From positions 56,627,159-56,691,158 of the forward strand of contig CM049313.1 in assembly GCA_026874595.1 (NCBI GenBank): a stretch of 64,000 nucleotides of DNA, written 5' to 3'. This document shows positions 26,601 to 39,719 of this stretch, piece by piece (position 1 is the first letter of the stretch; each line of letters begins with the position of its first letter). The notes beneath the pieces were generated by a model. That model was not told where the DNA came from and made no database searches. It saw nothing but the letters and a program-made list of their open reading frames with translations. A program made the position numbers and the translations under genes. The stretch comes from Sipunculus nudus (lineage: Eukaryota > Annelida > Sipuncula > Golfingiida > Sipunculidae).

Positions 26601-29600
26601 ACATGACAGACCAAATTTTATATAGTATGGTCTCACTCTGATGGGAGCTTTATTCTCTTACTTTTGGTCCATAGAAAGCTCCATCCCCATGGTTATACTC
26701 CCATTTCTCTCCAAATGCATCCAAGCTCTCTGCCAGTTGCTGTAAATACAGGTAACTATATTTAATCACAGGTAAAAGTATACTAGATAATTTTAGATGC
26801 ATACAATATTACCTGGTTAGTTCCTATCATCGAAATAGTCATTATATTATCTAATACATGGCAAAATGTACAACCACATAAAAATTCTTCAGGTACATAT
26901 CTTGCACTGACACTTCAGAATAAACATTTTTTTTTATTTAACAAAGGAAATGTTTAAACTTCAACACTTTAACTTTAATGAACAGCATAACAAAATGTTG
27001 TTTCAATCTGGTAGTATTTTGTCACTTTATGTAAGCTCAAATGGACTCAATATCTTTTCTTTTTATATAGTATGATTATAATAATAGAATCACTTTAATA
27101 AGAAAATATCATCAACACATAGCTAACGATTATTAAGGTATTCCTCACATTATAATGAGGAATACAGGATGATGCTTAATACCTACCTTCTCTGCCATGT
27201 TCCACACTTCAATATCACCGAGGAATTTTTCTGGCCGCGTGGACAGCTTCAGGTTGAAGGTGAAGCCAAACACGCCATACACGTGCTGCAGGAAGTCTAG
27301 ACAACCAGCCATCTCCTCCTTAATCTTAAAAGATAATATTTAATGCACTCAATGTCCACTCAATCAGGGACTTCAACATCAGTGACATAATGAGCACACC
27401 TTTTCAAATGTTTAAGAAAGACAGATGATCATAATTAGTTACATAATTTTCAAAATAATACAGTTGTTGTTCAAATAATTCTTTTTCCGTGTTGACCTAT
27501 TATTCACTGGTTTTAGGGAAAAACTTTGTTCAATGGCTCACCTTTGTACCAGACACTCCAATACCAATCCCTACCAAGCTATGCACGAGAGCAATCACTA
27601 TCCAAAATCTGAATGAAATCAGATACTGTGGATTCAAAATTTTTTGTTGGGTTTTTTATTTTTGTGGAATGCGTGAGTACCCTTTATCCACGAAATAAAA
27701 AACCCAACAATCATTATAGGTTTATTAAATCCATCGACCCTGTGCAGTGAGTTATTGTGTTGGCTTGCTTTCATTGTCCATGCTAGTAATTTATATTGAT
27801 TATTAAAACCAGAGACAACGATATATAGCCAATAAATTAAAAGAAAAATAAGCATATTGTGAGGAAAGATATCCAGTTCCATCTGGGGGAGCAAACAAAC
27901 CAAGATTTCATCAGTGCAGGACTTACAAAAGACTGTATAAATGTGCGTCTGCACCTTTACTGGTATATGTGGACTTGCTCTCTCTCTTATATTATCTCGC
28001 TAAAAGTCCTAGGTAAAGGTCATTTTGCCCTGCTTATCTTATTTGATTGTTCGTTTCAAAGAATGTCATGTTTAAACAAAATAACCGTGCGGCAGAACAA
28101 CCATGCGGTAGAGTTAATCTAATTTTGCCCCAGTCTGGTGTAAGTCATGGTCAGCTGAGCACAATTATGAGCTGGAGCCCAGTCTAACTGTAGCCTCGTT
28201 CCTGGGATCGTCATTCGAACAAAATACCAAGAAGTTTTAATTCTTTTAATTAATGAATATGCAGAATATAAATATTGACTTCCGTTGGTTCTAATAATTC
28301 ATAAAATCATAACCAGTAAGTCAGTTCATAGGAGGATTTGTTCTCACAAGCGCAGACCACATCGGACCGGGTAATTTGTCCGGCGGTGCTCAATGAGGTG
28401 TCCAGATAAACAGGGAAGTGAAGTACAATAGCAGATCACCGCTGGGACAATAAGACTGGGTAATAAAATTCCGAGGACAGCTTGTTGGACTGTCTTTGGT
28501 GTCAGAGTAGACACTACATTTCTAAATCCAAAAAATTTTTAGATAAGTCTGCCTATATAATTGTCATTTGTGTCATTGAGCCTATCGCTTGTACCGGGAC
28601 TGCGTGTTTTTTTAACATAAGGAAAACACTGATCTTTAGCTTTATTCAGGTCTGTTTACATATTAATTTTGATGCAAAGCCTAACTAAGAATGTTTAATC
28701 CACAAAATTTTAAACCCAAAGAATAGTGTTTAAGGTCTAAACCACATAATTTTTAACCCACAATATTTTCTGAATCCACAGTAATATTTTTAAAGAAAGT
28801 TGTAGCACAGAAACAAAAACCTGATGGACAGACAGACAGACAAACCCAAATCAATGTCCCCCATTCAGAGGAAGCAGGGGACAAAAAAAATATTGTTATT
28901 CTCAAGAAAAGTGTATGACCTTTCATCTGTTTCCTGCTCTAATTTACCTGGTCAACTCTGCAAAAGATGTGGGCATCATCCTGCTGGAAACGTCGTACTC
29001 TGGTCAGACCAGACAGAGCTCCAGAGAGTTCATTTCTGTGCAGCACACCAAAGTCTGCAAACCTAACAGGCAGCTCCTTCCATGAGCGTGGTCGATGATC
29101 AAACATCAAACTGTTAATGAAATATTAAGTACATTAGTCCTGAACAAAATAAAACAATTTTATTTACAAGTATTCTGTTTTTAGCATATAGTTCAGTAAG
29201 TTTAAGACAGATATTTGTAAACTAAAATTAGTACCAAATTTCCACATGAAAATTTGTCAGATTACATTACCACTCAAACTTAATAATTTTCTCACCCTGC
29301 TCTTGATCTAAGATTGAGCAAAACTGTACAAAGTAATCAGACAGGGGTACTGCAGCTAGAGATTTGCTGGATACAGACAGGCTACTTCACTGAAATACAT
29401 GCTCAGATTCAGTGACTGTCTCCTGAGAATCTGATGAATACAAATCTATTATGTATAAAAACATAATATTACAGCAGTGTGTATCTTGGAAAACATAAAT
29501 CAATTCTGGGAGAACATTACTTTTATACCAGCATCTAGGTTATACACATCCAGTCTTAATGGAAAAGATTTTTACTTTACCCTATACTGTTTGCATGCTC

Positions 29601-32600
29601 ACTAAAGTGCACTCAAATTGGTACCTAGAACTCTGTCATATGACAGATTACGAGGGGAAATAGACTAGACTACATATCTATTAAGGGTTTAATGATTCCA
29701 ATTATTGGTAACCTTTAACAAACCCTCTCTTTATGACCTATTTAAAATTTGGTACAGAAACAACAAAAGCTGAACAAGATATTCCTGTAATGTGAATAGA
29801 TAGTGTGTTAGAAATTGTCCAAAATCTAAAATAAATGTAACTGGGAAAGGGTTAACACATACCAGTGTCCAGGACAGTTCATGGGTTTGAGAGCAAAGGT
29901 TTCTTTCTCTGATTCAAATGAGAACATATTTTCCTGAAATGACAGAAAAAACTTTATGATAATAACTGCCTTTAATGTCATAGCACCCTAATAAACAAAT
30001 CAACAATGATAAATCTTTCATATAGAATGACACTCAATAGTAGTACAAAAGAGAAAGCAAGTTTACATGTTTTTTAATGTAATTATGGCATTTATGAGGA
30101 GTAACCATTTTATTTCAAACTGAACAATTTTCAGTGCCTTCAGGAACGTTTTTTGTTAGCTTACAAGTTTTAAACTTTCGTGAGAAAAATTGTATACATA
30201 AAGTAAATGATGTAAATTAAGATGACATGAATATAACATCTACACACATCTTTCTCATGAAGTTTATTCTTACATACATGTACTTACATTACAAGTATTC
30301 TGTAAAAAGTTTGATAAAGTTTACTGATAAAGCTTACTGATCTGATTCACATTAGAAAAAGTCAAAAGAAAACAGACAAGGCACTATGAATTTGGAAGGC
30401 CTATAAGTTCTTCAATGTTCTGTTGTTGACAGGGAAGAGACTAAAGAAATGATAAAACAATGTCAGCACACAATATTTCTGATGTCTGATTATAGAGTGT
30501 CAGCTTTCTATTAAACCCTTTACTGATCATGAGGAAGACTTACTGCATAATGCTGCCAGTGACCTGACGTCTCCCACAGCTTGCTGTTGTAAATGTTTGG
30601 TGAGACCACCTCACTGAACCCTCTTTTCCTATATTCAGCCTGAAATATAATGTGAAAATCATTACCACCATTATTCATAAATTTCAAATATGTTAGATAT
30701 CAGCTTATATATCTTGTGCTATGTACACATTTTAACATGCAAAGTTGCAGTCACACAGCATACAGTGAAACCTTGTTGTGTCGAAGTCAAAAGGACCCTC
30801 ATAAAACTTTGACACATCTGAGGTTCGAAATAAGTGGGTTTTATTTGGTAATAATTTAACTAGAGTTGTCCAGAATATCAAATATGTACCTTCGAAATAA
30901 GCGGGTTATTTGACTTAAGTGAGTCTGACACAACAAGGTTTCACTGTATTTGTGTAGATCATTCCCTTGTAAACACACTCTTTATTAATTGATCATGATA
31001 AAACAGAACTAGTTGCTGAAGGAAGTCACACAATGGTTAATATTTAAAGGTCAAACTTCAGGAATGAACGTGGGTATTAAACAAATATAACAATGACCTA
31101 GCTCCATTAACATTAGACATTTAAGATACAGATCAATGACTAAACTGCATGGTTTTGAGAACTTGCAACTTCAGAACACCATATTGAGAAATTCATTATT
31201 TAAGTGCCAATACTTGGCACCAGATGGTAGCAGCAACCTACCTTGATGAAGTCCATCAAAGTGTTGTATATGTGGGCACCTTTTGGTAAGAAGAATGCAC
31301 TGCCTGGACTCAGCTCATGGAAGAAGAACAACTCTTGTTCCTGGAACGTGAAAACATAAAATATTTTTTTATTGTATAAAACTTTCAAATATGAAATATA
31401 AACGGTGTAAACATTTATAAATTTCTATTATCCCAATGGATAATGTTCCAGTAAGCTTGCTGGCATGATATGACATTCTGACAATCTGAAATTATCTAAA
31501 TTATCAAATTTTTATTCTTGGATATTAATAGAAACAAATTTTTCTATTGCCAAATATGGTAACAACAGTTTAACAGGAACAGGAATATGAACCAACTGAT
31601 GTGAAATTAGTGTTATATTGTAATGTAGTAATTAAATTCATATTTGCCTGCACAGTGTGATTTCTAAGAACCACTCAGAAATGAAAACAAAATTTTCAAT
31701 CATCTATTAGGTCTCCTGATAAAAATTAAATTAATTATACAAGATTTTTGTAATCAATGATTTAGGTAAAATATTTGTACATAGATACTGATTATTCATT
31801 TAAAAAAAATAAAAATACGAATATTCATGAGACACACCCTGCCTAGTTTCCTGTGGTCACGTTTCGCAGCCTCTTCCTGGAATTGCTTCCATTCCTTCAT
31901 CTGTTTGGAGTCTGGGAAGGAAATACCGTAGATTCGCTGCAGTGACTCAGCATCTGCTTTCCCCTCCCAGTACGTTGAGGAATTTTTCGTGATGGCAAAA
32001 GACTTGACCTTGCCAGTGTGTCTGACATGTGGACCACGACATAAATCTATCAGTGGACCGCATCTTGTAAAAAGAGAACAAAGATTCAGACCTTACTGTC
32101 TTCTATAATAATTATATTATATATTATATTATTATTAATATATTATATATTTTGAAATATTTTACCAAAATATGAAATGTAATAGAAGACAAATTACTTG
32201 TTATGTATGCAGAAAATCTGGGAAGACAAAGTCAAAACAAGATAACTGTGTCATAATATAAGTTTCTCACATGTATCTGGTTCTTTTTAAAACTGTATAA
32301 TGAGCATGTTTATTTTCACATATTTTAAGGGCAGTAAATCTGATGAATACAGTAACTGTTTATAGTGAATACAATATGTAAAAGCCCTGATAAAATACAT
32401 GCTGGACTGACTATGATGATGCTTTTATGAGGTTGGGATGGTAAACGTCCAGCAAAATGAAAAGTTACCAGTGGTCCAGAAAGGAGTACGCATGTACTTT
32501 AGTAAGAGTGGTTCTTACCTAGAACCTAAGTCTAAATTCAGGACTTTGTATAGGCCTGCATTATTGGACTTTTAAGCAAATATTTATGTGATTATTAATG

Positions 32601-35600
32601 ATGCCTGTCAATTGCCCATACCAGGAAAATATGCTGAATGCCAATTTTGTGATATTTTAAAAATTTTATTAAGATATTCCTAGATAAAGTGCTACCATGG
32701 AACAAATAATCAGGTCTGAGTTAGGTTATACCTATAGAGTACTCAAGTAGAACATTTGCTTGTTTCAGCACTATTAACCAGCTACCCAGAGATTAAGTCA
32801 CAGTCCTGGAAACTTACTTGTATACAGTAGTCGTTGGTGTGGTCACTTTTTCTTTTAATAGCCTCTGCTTAAACTGGTTGTACTGTAAAGTCAAGAACAA
32901 TTCAATATAGAACAACAAATGTTAAAATATCAGGAACCCTGTGAGCTAGCTCATGTCTTTTGTTTAATATATTCTGAACATATATAACAGATAAATTGAA
33001 ATCCACCACCTGGTCATGGGTTTAATTAGTTTATTACGGATAAACATATTTTTACAATTTATATATGAATGATGTACCAGGGATCTAAATGTGTACTTGC
33101 TTGCTTTTCTCAGATTTCATCCACAATCAGGAATTTGAATCTGCATTTCTGCATTTTCATTTCACCATGTGAACTTGATTTGTACTTTGACTACATGAGA
33201 ACATTGAATTTTCATAAAGGCTGATGCATTCAACCACAACCTAACTCTGTGAATCATTCCCTTTTAAAATAAAACTTCTTACCCATTGGCAACACTACAT
33301 ATATTCTACAACTGTTTCCATTCATTCACTGCTTTGAATATCATGGGTATCACCTCTAGAGGGTTTGCATTGGCCCATAAGTGTTCTGACAAATAGAAGG
33401 AGATTCCTGTTGGTTTCAAACCATATAAGACCCATATCAGCCTGCTGCTGCCTGGTGGAAAAACCCAGCAAATACTGCTACTCAGTGCATTGGTTAAGTG
33501 AAATGAGTCACTGAACAAATGTAGCATTACCAAGGTGTCAGGAGTGTGCCTTCTTTATTATTTCTTCTTTGTATATATCCTTACAAACAAAATACACTTG
33601 TCAATGGGACAAATGTATAAGTAGGTTTATTTAACTTCAGGAACATGTCCAAGACAATGTTGGCACCTGATGTGGCCTACCTCAAACATCTTGAGCAGGT
33701 CTTCCTTCTTCATTTCTAACCTTTCAAATGGCTGCTTCTCTTTAACTACCGATTTAACAATGGTCTCCAGCTGTTTAAAGTCACTTGGTGACACTTGTCT
33801 GAAAACACACCATGTCGTGTCATCATTTGACGAAAAATTACACAGAAACAATCTGGGCAAAGCGTCCTTATCAATAGTTTCATGTGGTAACATATCAACA
33901 GCTTAACCATTGCAAAATAACTCTATATATAGTTTTGATTTCTCTTATGTAAGATGAGAAAAATAGACAATGATAGGTGAATTTACACTTAAATTTATTA
34001 TTTATGCTTTGTCCCATGAATTCTATTTACAGCAATAAAGAAACTATAAATTTATCAATTATCTTACCAAAATAGAAGGAATTCATAACATCTAACACAA
34101 CATTGGACATTTATTTTGTCTTAGCAAATTTCTATTTCAAACGAGCTAATTCAAAATCGCATGAAGAAGTTGTTTATTAAATTATCAGAAAAAAATTAAA
34201 AATCAAATGATGGCATTTTTCGCTGAAAAAACTATGCTGTTTATATCATCAGTACCTGTATACACAAAAAGTGAAAACTAACCTGTCTTCAATATACATG
34301 TCATAATAAAATCCTCCCTCGACAGGAGGTCCGTAACACAAGCATCCTCCGTAATGACGCTCCATGGCCTCTCCCAGGATGTGAGCACTTGAATGCCAGA
34401 ACACGTACTGACCTGGAGGAGATCAACAGATATTTAATATACATTTTAATGCTAAGTAACATCAAATACTGAGTCCAACCACACCAAGTGTTCTTTAATT
34501 TTACCTGCTGACTAAATGTTTTATGGGAACATTATAAAAGCCTGGCACTCAGACAGTGATACAGCATGAGGAAGAGTCTGCTGTAGGTAGATGGCAGTTT
34601 TCTCTTTATTTTCCAGCTTGTTACTGTTAAGAAAAAAGTATTTGAAACTTACTGAACCCCTGTGATATGTAGTTTATTGTATAACATGTAGTAAAGCAGG
34701 AGAAACATAGGTAAAAGCCTTGTAAATTTAGATTTCAAATCTAGTTCTTCAGATCTCTGACAGGGGTCTCTGGCATAGAGCTTTGTGACACTTTTGTATA
34801 GCTCCACTTGTTAACTTACAGATCCATGCACTGACAAGACATACAACACTGCTGGGTAGGAGCTAACAACTGAAGCTACAACATCTACTATCCAATAGTC
34901 CCAAATACTACTATCTTAACTCTGGTTTAGTACATGGAAAATTTACATTCACAGAGAAGACTGGAAATACAATTCTGCCACTGTGGTATTTCCCACTGTG
35001 ACTACCAACTGTTCTTCCCATGAAGACCTAACACTGACCTTCATCATCTTCAAATTTGAGTAGTTTCAGCTCAGCATCTCCCTCAAAAGGCCTGTCAAGG
35101 TCCCAGGTCACACCATTCACTTTGGCAACCACGCAGTTATCTGCCAGGCCCTGGCTGGTTAATCGAGAATTCCACAATCAGTCAGATAATGGAGTACATA
35201 TATGTATGGTACAGTTTTACATAATAAACTGTTAAAAGATTATTCTTCGCAAAATTTTAAGTAGAAAACACTCATTAAATTGTCAATCAAATGTCAATAA
35301 ATAAACTGTCACTGGCTTCAATACAGGAAATACACATGGATCATATCTGTACAACAGCAGTTGTGGTAAAAATATGTCTCAGTGTCTGTGACAATATCTA
35401 TACAATAATTTTTCCATGATATCCCATGGCAAATTATTTAACATAGCATTACTTCATTATCTTTCCAATAACAATATCTGCAGATTTGTTGTTTCATTAT
35501 ATCTACTATCGCTTGTATCTAAATCGACCATATGAAGAAGTGTTTTAATCTATTAGTATATATAAATATATATATTTTATCCATTAGCATTACTTAAATG

Positions 35601-38588
35601 GCACATTATGAAAGAATACTAATAAATATTCATATTAAGCCTCACTGGATGCCTTTCAACCTGGCATACATGAACTCCAGATAAATCCAGTAGGTGTAAT
35701 GTATAGTAATACAGTTAAACGCCCTGAGATATACATACATACACACATTTGTTTCTTCATAGCTTAAAATATTACTGCTGGGTAGGCATTGACACTATCC
35801 TGTCATGTGCCAGACGGCAGGAAAAACTGCAGGGAGTACATGTCAGCTGCTGTCCCACGTTAGCACTTTCTGGCCATTGTATCATTTATCAGTGTGCAGA
35901 ATGTTTTGTAAAACAAATACAACATTATGAGTATTTGTTTGTTGTATCTAAATACATGTTAATCCAAGATTTTTGGACAAATTCAGGTAGCAGTACAGGG
36001 TTGCAGCTTTGAGCTAAATTTCAGTGCATATTCTGTCAGAGACCTCAAAGGTAGTAATACATCTGCAAAATGTATGTGTGTGATTGTATATTTAAATAGC
36101 AGACCCAGGTATTTGCCTCATATTGATATCTATATTTTCCTCCCCACCCTCTGCTCTACATCACCTGACACATTCAACATCTGGCTTTTTCTTTATTAAC
36201 AAGTCAATATCTGACAGCTGTTGTCCTGTAGTTTAGTGAATCAATACACACTGGCTTACACACAGGACCTCTATACACATAAAATGTGCTATTAATAGTG
36301 ATGTGTCAATCAACCATAATAGAGGAATGTGAATCATCACCTTTTCTTCATCCTTAAAAAAACTAAATAACTATAAAATGTTGAAAGCTTCAGCAAACTG
36401 GTACAAGGCGTGTGATATCAACATCTATGTAATGACTTATGGGTTACATGCTGCATGATATCTAGACATTTAGGAAAGAAAAGAAAAAGACAGATGACTT
36501 CACGATAAGTGAAGCAGCTCTTGTGAGGTTTACTTAAATCAGTATTTAAAGGAGACAGTTCACACAAGACCCATCATTTAGGTGGTCCAAGGCAATTAGT
36601 TTTGTAGTTTATATGATCATTTATGTCTGGTAATCAACTACTCCTTATGTCCCGTTAACACAATCAAAGAGACAGGGTTACAAAGTGTTACAACAATGTT
36701 ACAAAGCTGACAATCCCAATATAATCTATGAAACATCAGCAGGTACTAATTCTGGTGTTTAGGTTAGGCTTACAGTTTGAAATAACTGCTGATGTTTGCC
36801 TCAACCAATTTTACAATTACCCTACGATTCCTTATTGTTTTATATGCTGGACAGGACTACTTGTATGTGCAAGAGAAAACATGTTTCCTTGTTGTTCCAC
36901 ATATCTTTATCTTGTCAAGAAAACCCCACTTCCAGGAGAGAGCTCGCAAACTTATTCTAGTCCAACATGTGATACAAACTGATTAAAACAGAAAAGTAAA
37001 AAGAAAAAGACATTTAATCATAAACTTTTCTTTAGTTACCTGATCCCCTTAGCCACTTCATAAGGGGTGGTGCGCCATGCTTGACCTTCCACAACCTTGC
37101 CGTCAGGCAGCGTGACCTTGATTGGCTTTGGTTCCTGCTGTGCCACCCAGGTGTCGTACTCGGCTTTGAGTTTACTCCATAGTTCTTCTCTCTCCTTGAG
37201 GTATGCTGGTGGTGGGTCAAGCTGGGGACAAACAAACCTCAGTCAAAAAATATATGTCAATATTTACTGAAGACATTACTCCTTGTATTTATGTTTGAAA
37301 TGGGTCCTGTCCACACCTTATACTTGTCTCTTTAAGCATGTTCCCCTACCTACATATATTGCTAGTATGAGTAGTATCCCAACTGATCTCACCATTGTTA
37401 ATTGGAATGTGATAATGAAATACTTTTAAAGTATCATGTGAAAATGTATACACATAAGAAATTTCAACAATACACTAATAAAGCAAGTTTTCTTGCAAAA
37501 TAGTAGCAAGGGATTTTGCGGTGTCAACAAAAATAAGTTTTGATATCACATATAGCCAGTTTCAAATGGCGGTTCCATTAACAATACACCATGTGAAACT
37601 GGTAACATTAATTCTTTTCAGAATAGAGGGGACTGATACATTAAATGGCACTGTGCACTTTGAACTGATTCATCTTGACACCAAACGCCTAAACTATCAG
37701 CAGCAATATTCCACTAAAATTTATAATTTCTGGAAATTTTGCTTTAACTTGTAAATTTTCAAGATGGCCAATTATCTAAGGTATAATTAAAACTGGGTAG
37801 ATGTTTAGAAGTACCAACCAAAGAAAAAGGCCGAACTTTGTTCCTAAATTAGTTTCTGTTGTAGGTGAATGGAAACACTGAATAAACATGATAACACTGA
37901 AGTCTATTGCCTATGGTTGAAAAGAATTACCTCTGTTGGAAATGCTGGACCACTATCAGCTGCTGCCTTCTCCTTCTTGCCCCCCTTCTGGGGTTTTCCT
38001 CCTCCCTGTAATAGACCATATATTAACATTGCTTTACTATATAATACATATAAAAGCTGATACAGTGACTAAAACAAAATTTTAAGGAATTTCATGCTCA
38101 GTAAAAAAAAAGAAAAACCAGCCCAAAGTAAGAAATGGTTAACTGTTAAAAACATAAAAAGTATTTTTCTGTTACATGTAACATAATGAGTTTTCTTTGT
38201 ATATTATTATTTATATATATCAAGAACACACAGTAATATTTTTTAAAGTATAAATTTGTCAATAAATTACCACAGAATAAATGTACTATAACAAAAATCT
38301 TCATCTGGTCATAATTCCTGGAGGTTCCTGCCCATTAAAACTAATCTTAATATTATAGGCAGGTCTCAATTTCAATGTGATTAATCAATAAATCCATATA
38401 GATTTTAAATTTTGCAAAATAAAAGACAATTATACAGTGGAGCAACAGATTATCCTGTAAGCTTGACAAATCTTATGAAGGAACTTGTAATTTAACAGTA
38501 TTTAACTTAAATTTTTAATTGTTGCAAACTTCATCAATGATAAGGAATGCTGAAACCTTACTTCCTCAGTATCTTCACACTCTAACAT
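21774..38588 (-). CDS. TARS1: Threonyl-tRNA synthetase, cytosolic
   Basis: Charges tRNA-Thr with threonine in the cytosol. Coding exons in transcript order: 38588-38562, 38005-37931, 37221-37040, 35154-35039, 34412-34283, 33798-33681, 32882-32818, 32063-31838, 31340-31242, 30639-30544, 29933-29863, 29110-28948, 27324-27187, 26739-26662, 26211-26111, 24388-24281, 23632-23560, 23234-23120 and 21922-21774. These total 2130 nt, or 709 residues plus TAA, in unbroken phase. The human cytosolic enzyme is slightly over 720 residues. Domain order is a short Lys-rich N-tail, TGS, editing, class II catalytic core and anticodon-binding domain, with all key motifs intact. No mitochondrial presequence is seen on this start. 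The start is the least certain part, because another ATG exon may lie near 40.1 kb. Confidence 0.96.
22692..23090. mobile_element. MITE with about 105-bp inverted ends
   Basis: ATTCACTAAGCTT at about 22698 begins an arm of about 105 bp that returns inverted up to about 23085, ending AAGCTTAGTGAAT. Both arms share CAGTTTGGCAATGTCAAAAC and GGGCTGCCCTAAAACA. The middle is about 170 bp of AT-rich DNA without an ORF. It lies in the last TARS intron. No clear target duplication is seen. Confidence 0.85.
24281..31340 (-). CDS. TARS1: TARS class II catalytic-core exons
   Basis: Exons from 31242-31340 to 24281-24388, roughly residues 314-597. Motif 1 lies in [17 protein letters not shown]. Motif 2 runs [16 protein letters not shown] to [13 protein letters not shown]. 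Motif 3 is [15 protein letters not shown]. Zinc ligands expected from the family are visible as Cys in MNCPGHC, His in DDAHIF and His in PVIIHRA. The core is complete. Confidence 0.96.
24796..25060 (+). mobile_element. tRNA-derived SINE
   Basis: GGAGCTTGGTGGCGTAATGG resembles the 5' end and A box of a tRNA gene, and GGTTGTGAGTTCACGGTCC fits a B box about 45 bp on. A unique body follows, with A-rich remnants to about 25060. It sits antisense in a TARS intron. The intact tRNA cloverleaf is lost, so it is a SINE rather than a tRNA gene. Confidence 0.6.
27624..28783. mobile_element. 1.16-kb element with TACTGTGGATTCA ends
   Basis: TACTGTGGATTCA at 27624-27636 recurs as an exact inverted copy at 28771-28783; the outer TA may be the target duplication. 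Subterminal ACCACATAATTTTTAACCCA blocks accompany the right end. No coding region is found inside. It lies in a TARS intron. Confidence 0.65.
27644..27710. repeat. Near-perfect hairpin near left end of 1.16-kb element
   Basis: TTGTTGGGTTTTTTATTTTT then GTGGA pairs with TCCACGAAATAAAAAACCCA then ACAA across an 18-base loop, with about one mismatch or indel. Confidence 0.85.
30763..30946. mobile_element. pogo/Tigger-like MITE
   Basis: CAGTGAAACCTTGTTGTGTC and its inverted copy bound 184 bp, flanked on both sides by TA. CAGTG-type ends with a TA duplication are characteristic of Tc1/mariner-pogo elements. Internal GCGGGTTATTTGACTTAAGT and GTTCGAAATAAGTGGGTTTT blocks form further inverted pairing. 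Located in a TARS intron. Confidence 0.85.
31838..34412 (-). CDS. TARS1: TARS editing-domain exons
   Basis: Exons 34283-34412, 33681-33798, 32818-32882 and 31838-32063, roughly residues 134-313. The proofreading motif HSSAH and the later CRGPH are both present. They are the residues known to clear mischarged seryl-tRNA-Thr, so the editing site looks intact. [19 protein letters not shown] and [18 protein letters not shown] are strong family signatures. Confidence 0.95.
35039..37221 (-). CDS. TARS1: TARS TGS-domain exons
   Basis: Exons 37040-37221 and 35039-35154, roughly residues 35-133. [15 protein letters not shown] leads into [16 protein letters not shown], then [16 protein letters not shown] and [17 protein letters not shown]. 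This is the ubiquitin-like TGS fold found at the front of threonyl-tRNA synthetases. Confidence 0.95.
37931..38588 (-). CDS. TARS1: TARS N-terminal tail exons
   Basis: The first coding exon is only 27 nt (38562-38588, MLECEDTEE) with donor GTAAGG. An in-frame TGA sits upstream within the same unspliced stretch, supporting this ATG if no exon precedes it. The second exon (37931-38005) encodes a Gly/Lys-rich stretch, [19 protein letters not shown], like the basic N-terminal extensions of animal synthetases. Confidence 0.75.
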
Positions 38589-39029
38589 GATACTTCTTTT
38601 GGCTATCAATCAAACGTGGGTAAGACTACTCCAACAGTTTAGTTCAGTCTAACTCTGCTCGTCCAAATCAACTGTGTGACTATCAACCATAAACCTCATT
38701 CCAAATATTCAGTATTTATAAACACCCCATGGATGATGTAACAACCAAAATCCATGTGAAAGTAATATTTATGATATGATACTTTGACCTTGGATTTCAG
38801 ATTGCATCATGTCTCGCTTTTAGCCACTTGTCTGTCCTCATGTTGGCACAGTTCCAAAAGTTTGATTTCAATTAAAACACAGGAGGCTAAGGATACTTAT
38901 GTGAGAACAATGATCAAGAGAATACATCTATAAACCAGTCAAGTAGAGTGATGTTTACGTACTTGTGCTTAAGATGGTATGTTAGGTGAATCAGGATCAG
39001 TGATCATTCTGAATAACTTCCTTTTTTTG

Positions 39030-39250
39030 TGTGTTTTGATAAAAATGTCATATGATCAGGGAAAAGCATGAAAATTACATGATTATTTGCTAAATAGGTA
39101 TAAGCACTACAAAACAAAGGAAATTTTATCAAAATTGTATTATTTTATCTTCTTGAAAGATGAAAATTTAAATCAAAATATTTTATGTAGGTAGTTAAAA
39201 TTTACGCAGGTGATGCCTGAGAACCGTACCTTTTCTTTCTTTTGGTCTTA
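39030..39250. mobile_element. Diverged second copy of the 10-kb MITE
   Basis: ATGCCTGAGAACCGTACC at about 39214, followed by a TTTTGGTCTTA end, matches the right end at 10295-10327. The interior matches inverted 10.1-10.2 kb (for example CATGCTTTTCCCT and TTCAAGAAGAT on the complement). The other end is lost. Confidence 0.65.
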
Positions 39251-39719
39251 TATGCAAGTTTTGATGCAAATATTTCCTGTTCAATCATAATAAAGTGAAT
39301 GATACTGATCCTCATGATGATACAATTGTTACTCTTTCCCTCATGGTTTTGTGTCACAAGATTGTTACCCACATTTATTTTTTTTTTATTTTGCTCTATC
39401 CAAACATATTATGTGGATGGTAGTAATAATAGTTATAATTATTGCTTTAAATGTAATTTTAGTTTTGGAACTGCTATAGTCAATATAATAATGATTTTTT
39501 TTCCGAGACCATCATGATTCATATTTCTCACATTTTTTCTCTGACTTTGCACAAGATACTTAACTATGTATGTGAACCCATATAACTGCTCAATAAAAAA
39601 ATCTATGTTTTTTTATTAACCAACACAAGATTACAGTGAACACTAGTGATTAATTCAATAACTGCACCAACTGAACCCCCTCTAGTCTATTTGCCTGACA
39701 GCTGACGCAAGGTGGTCCT

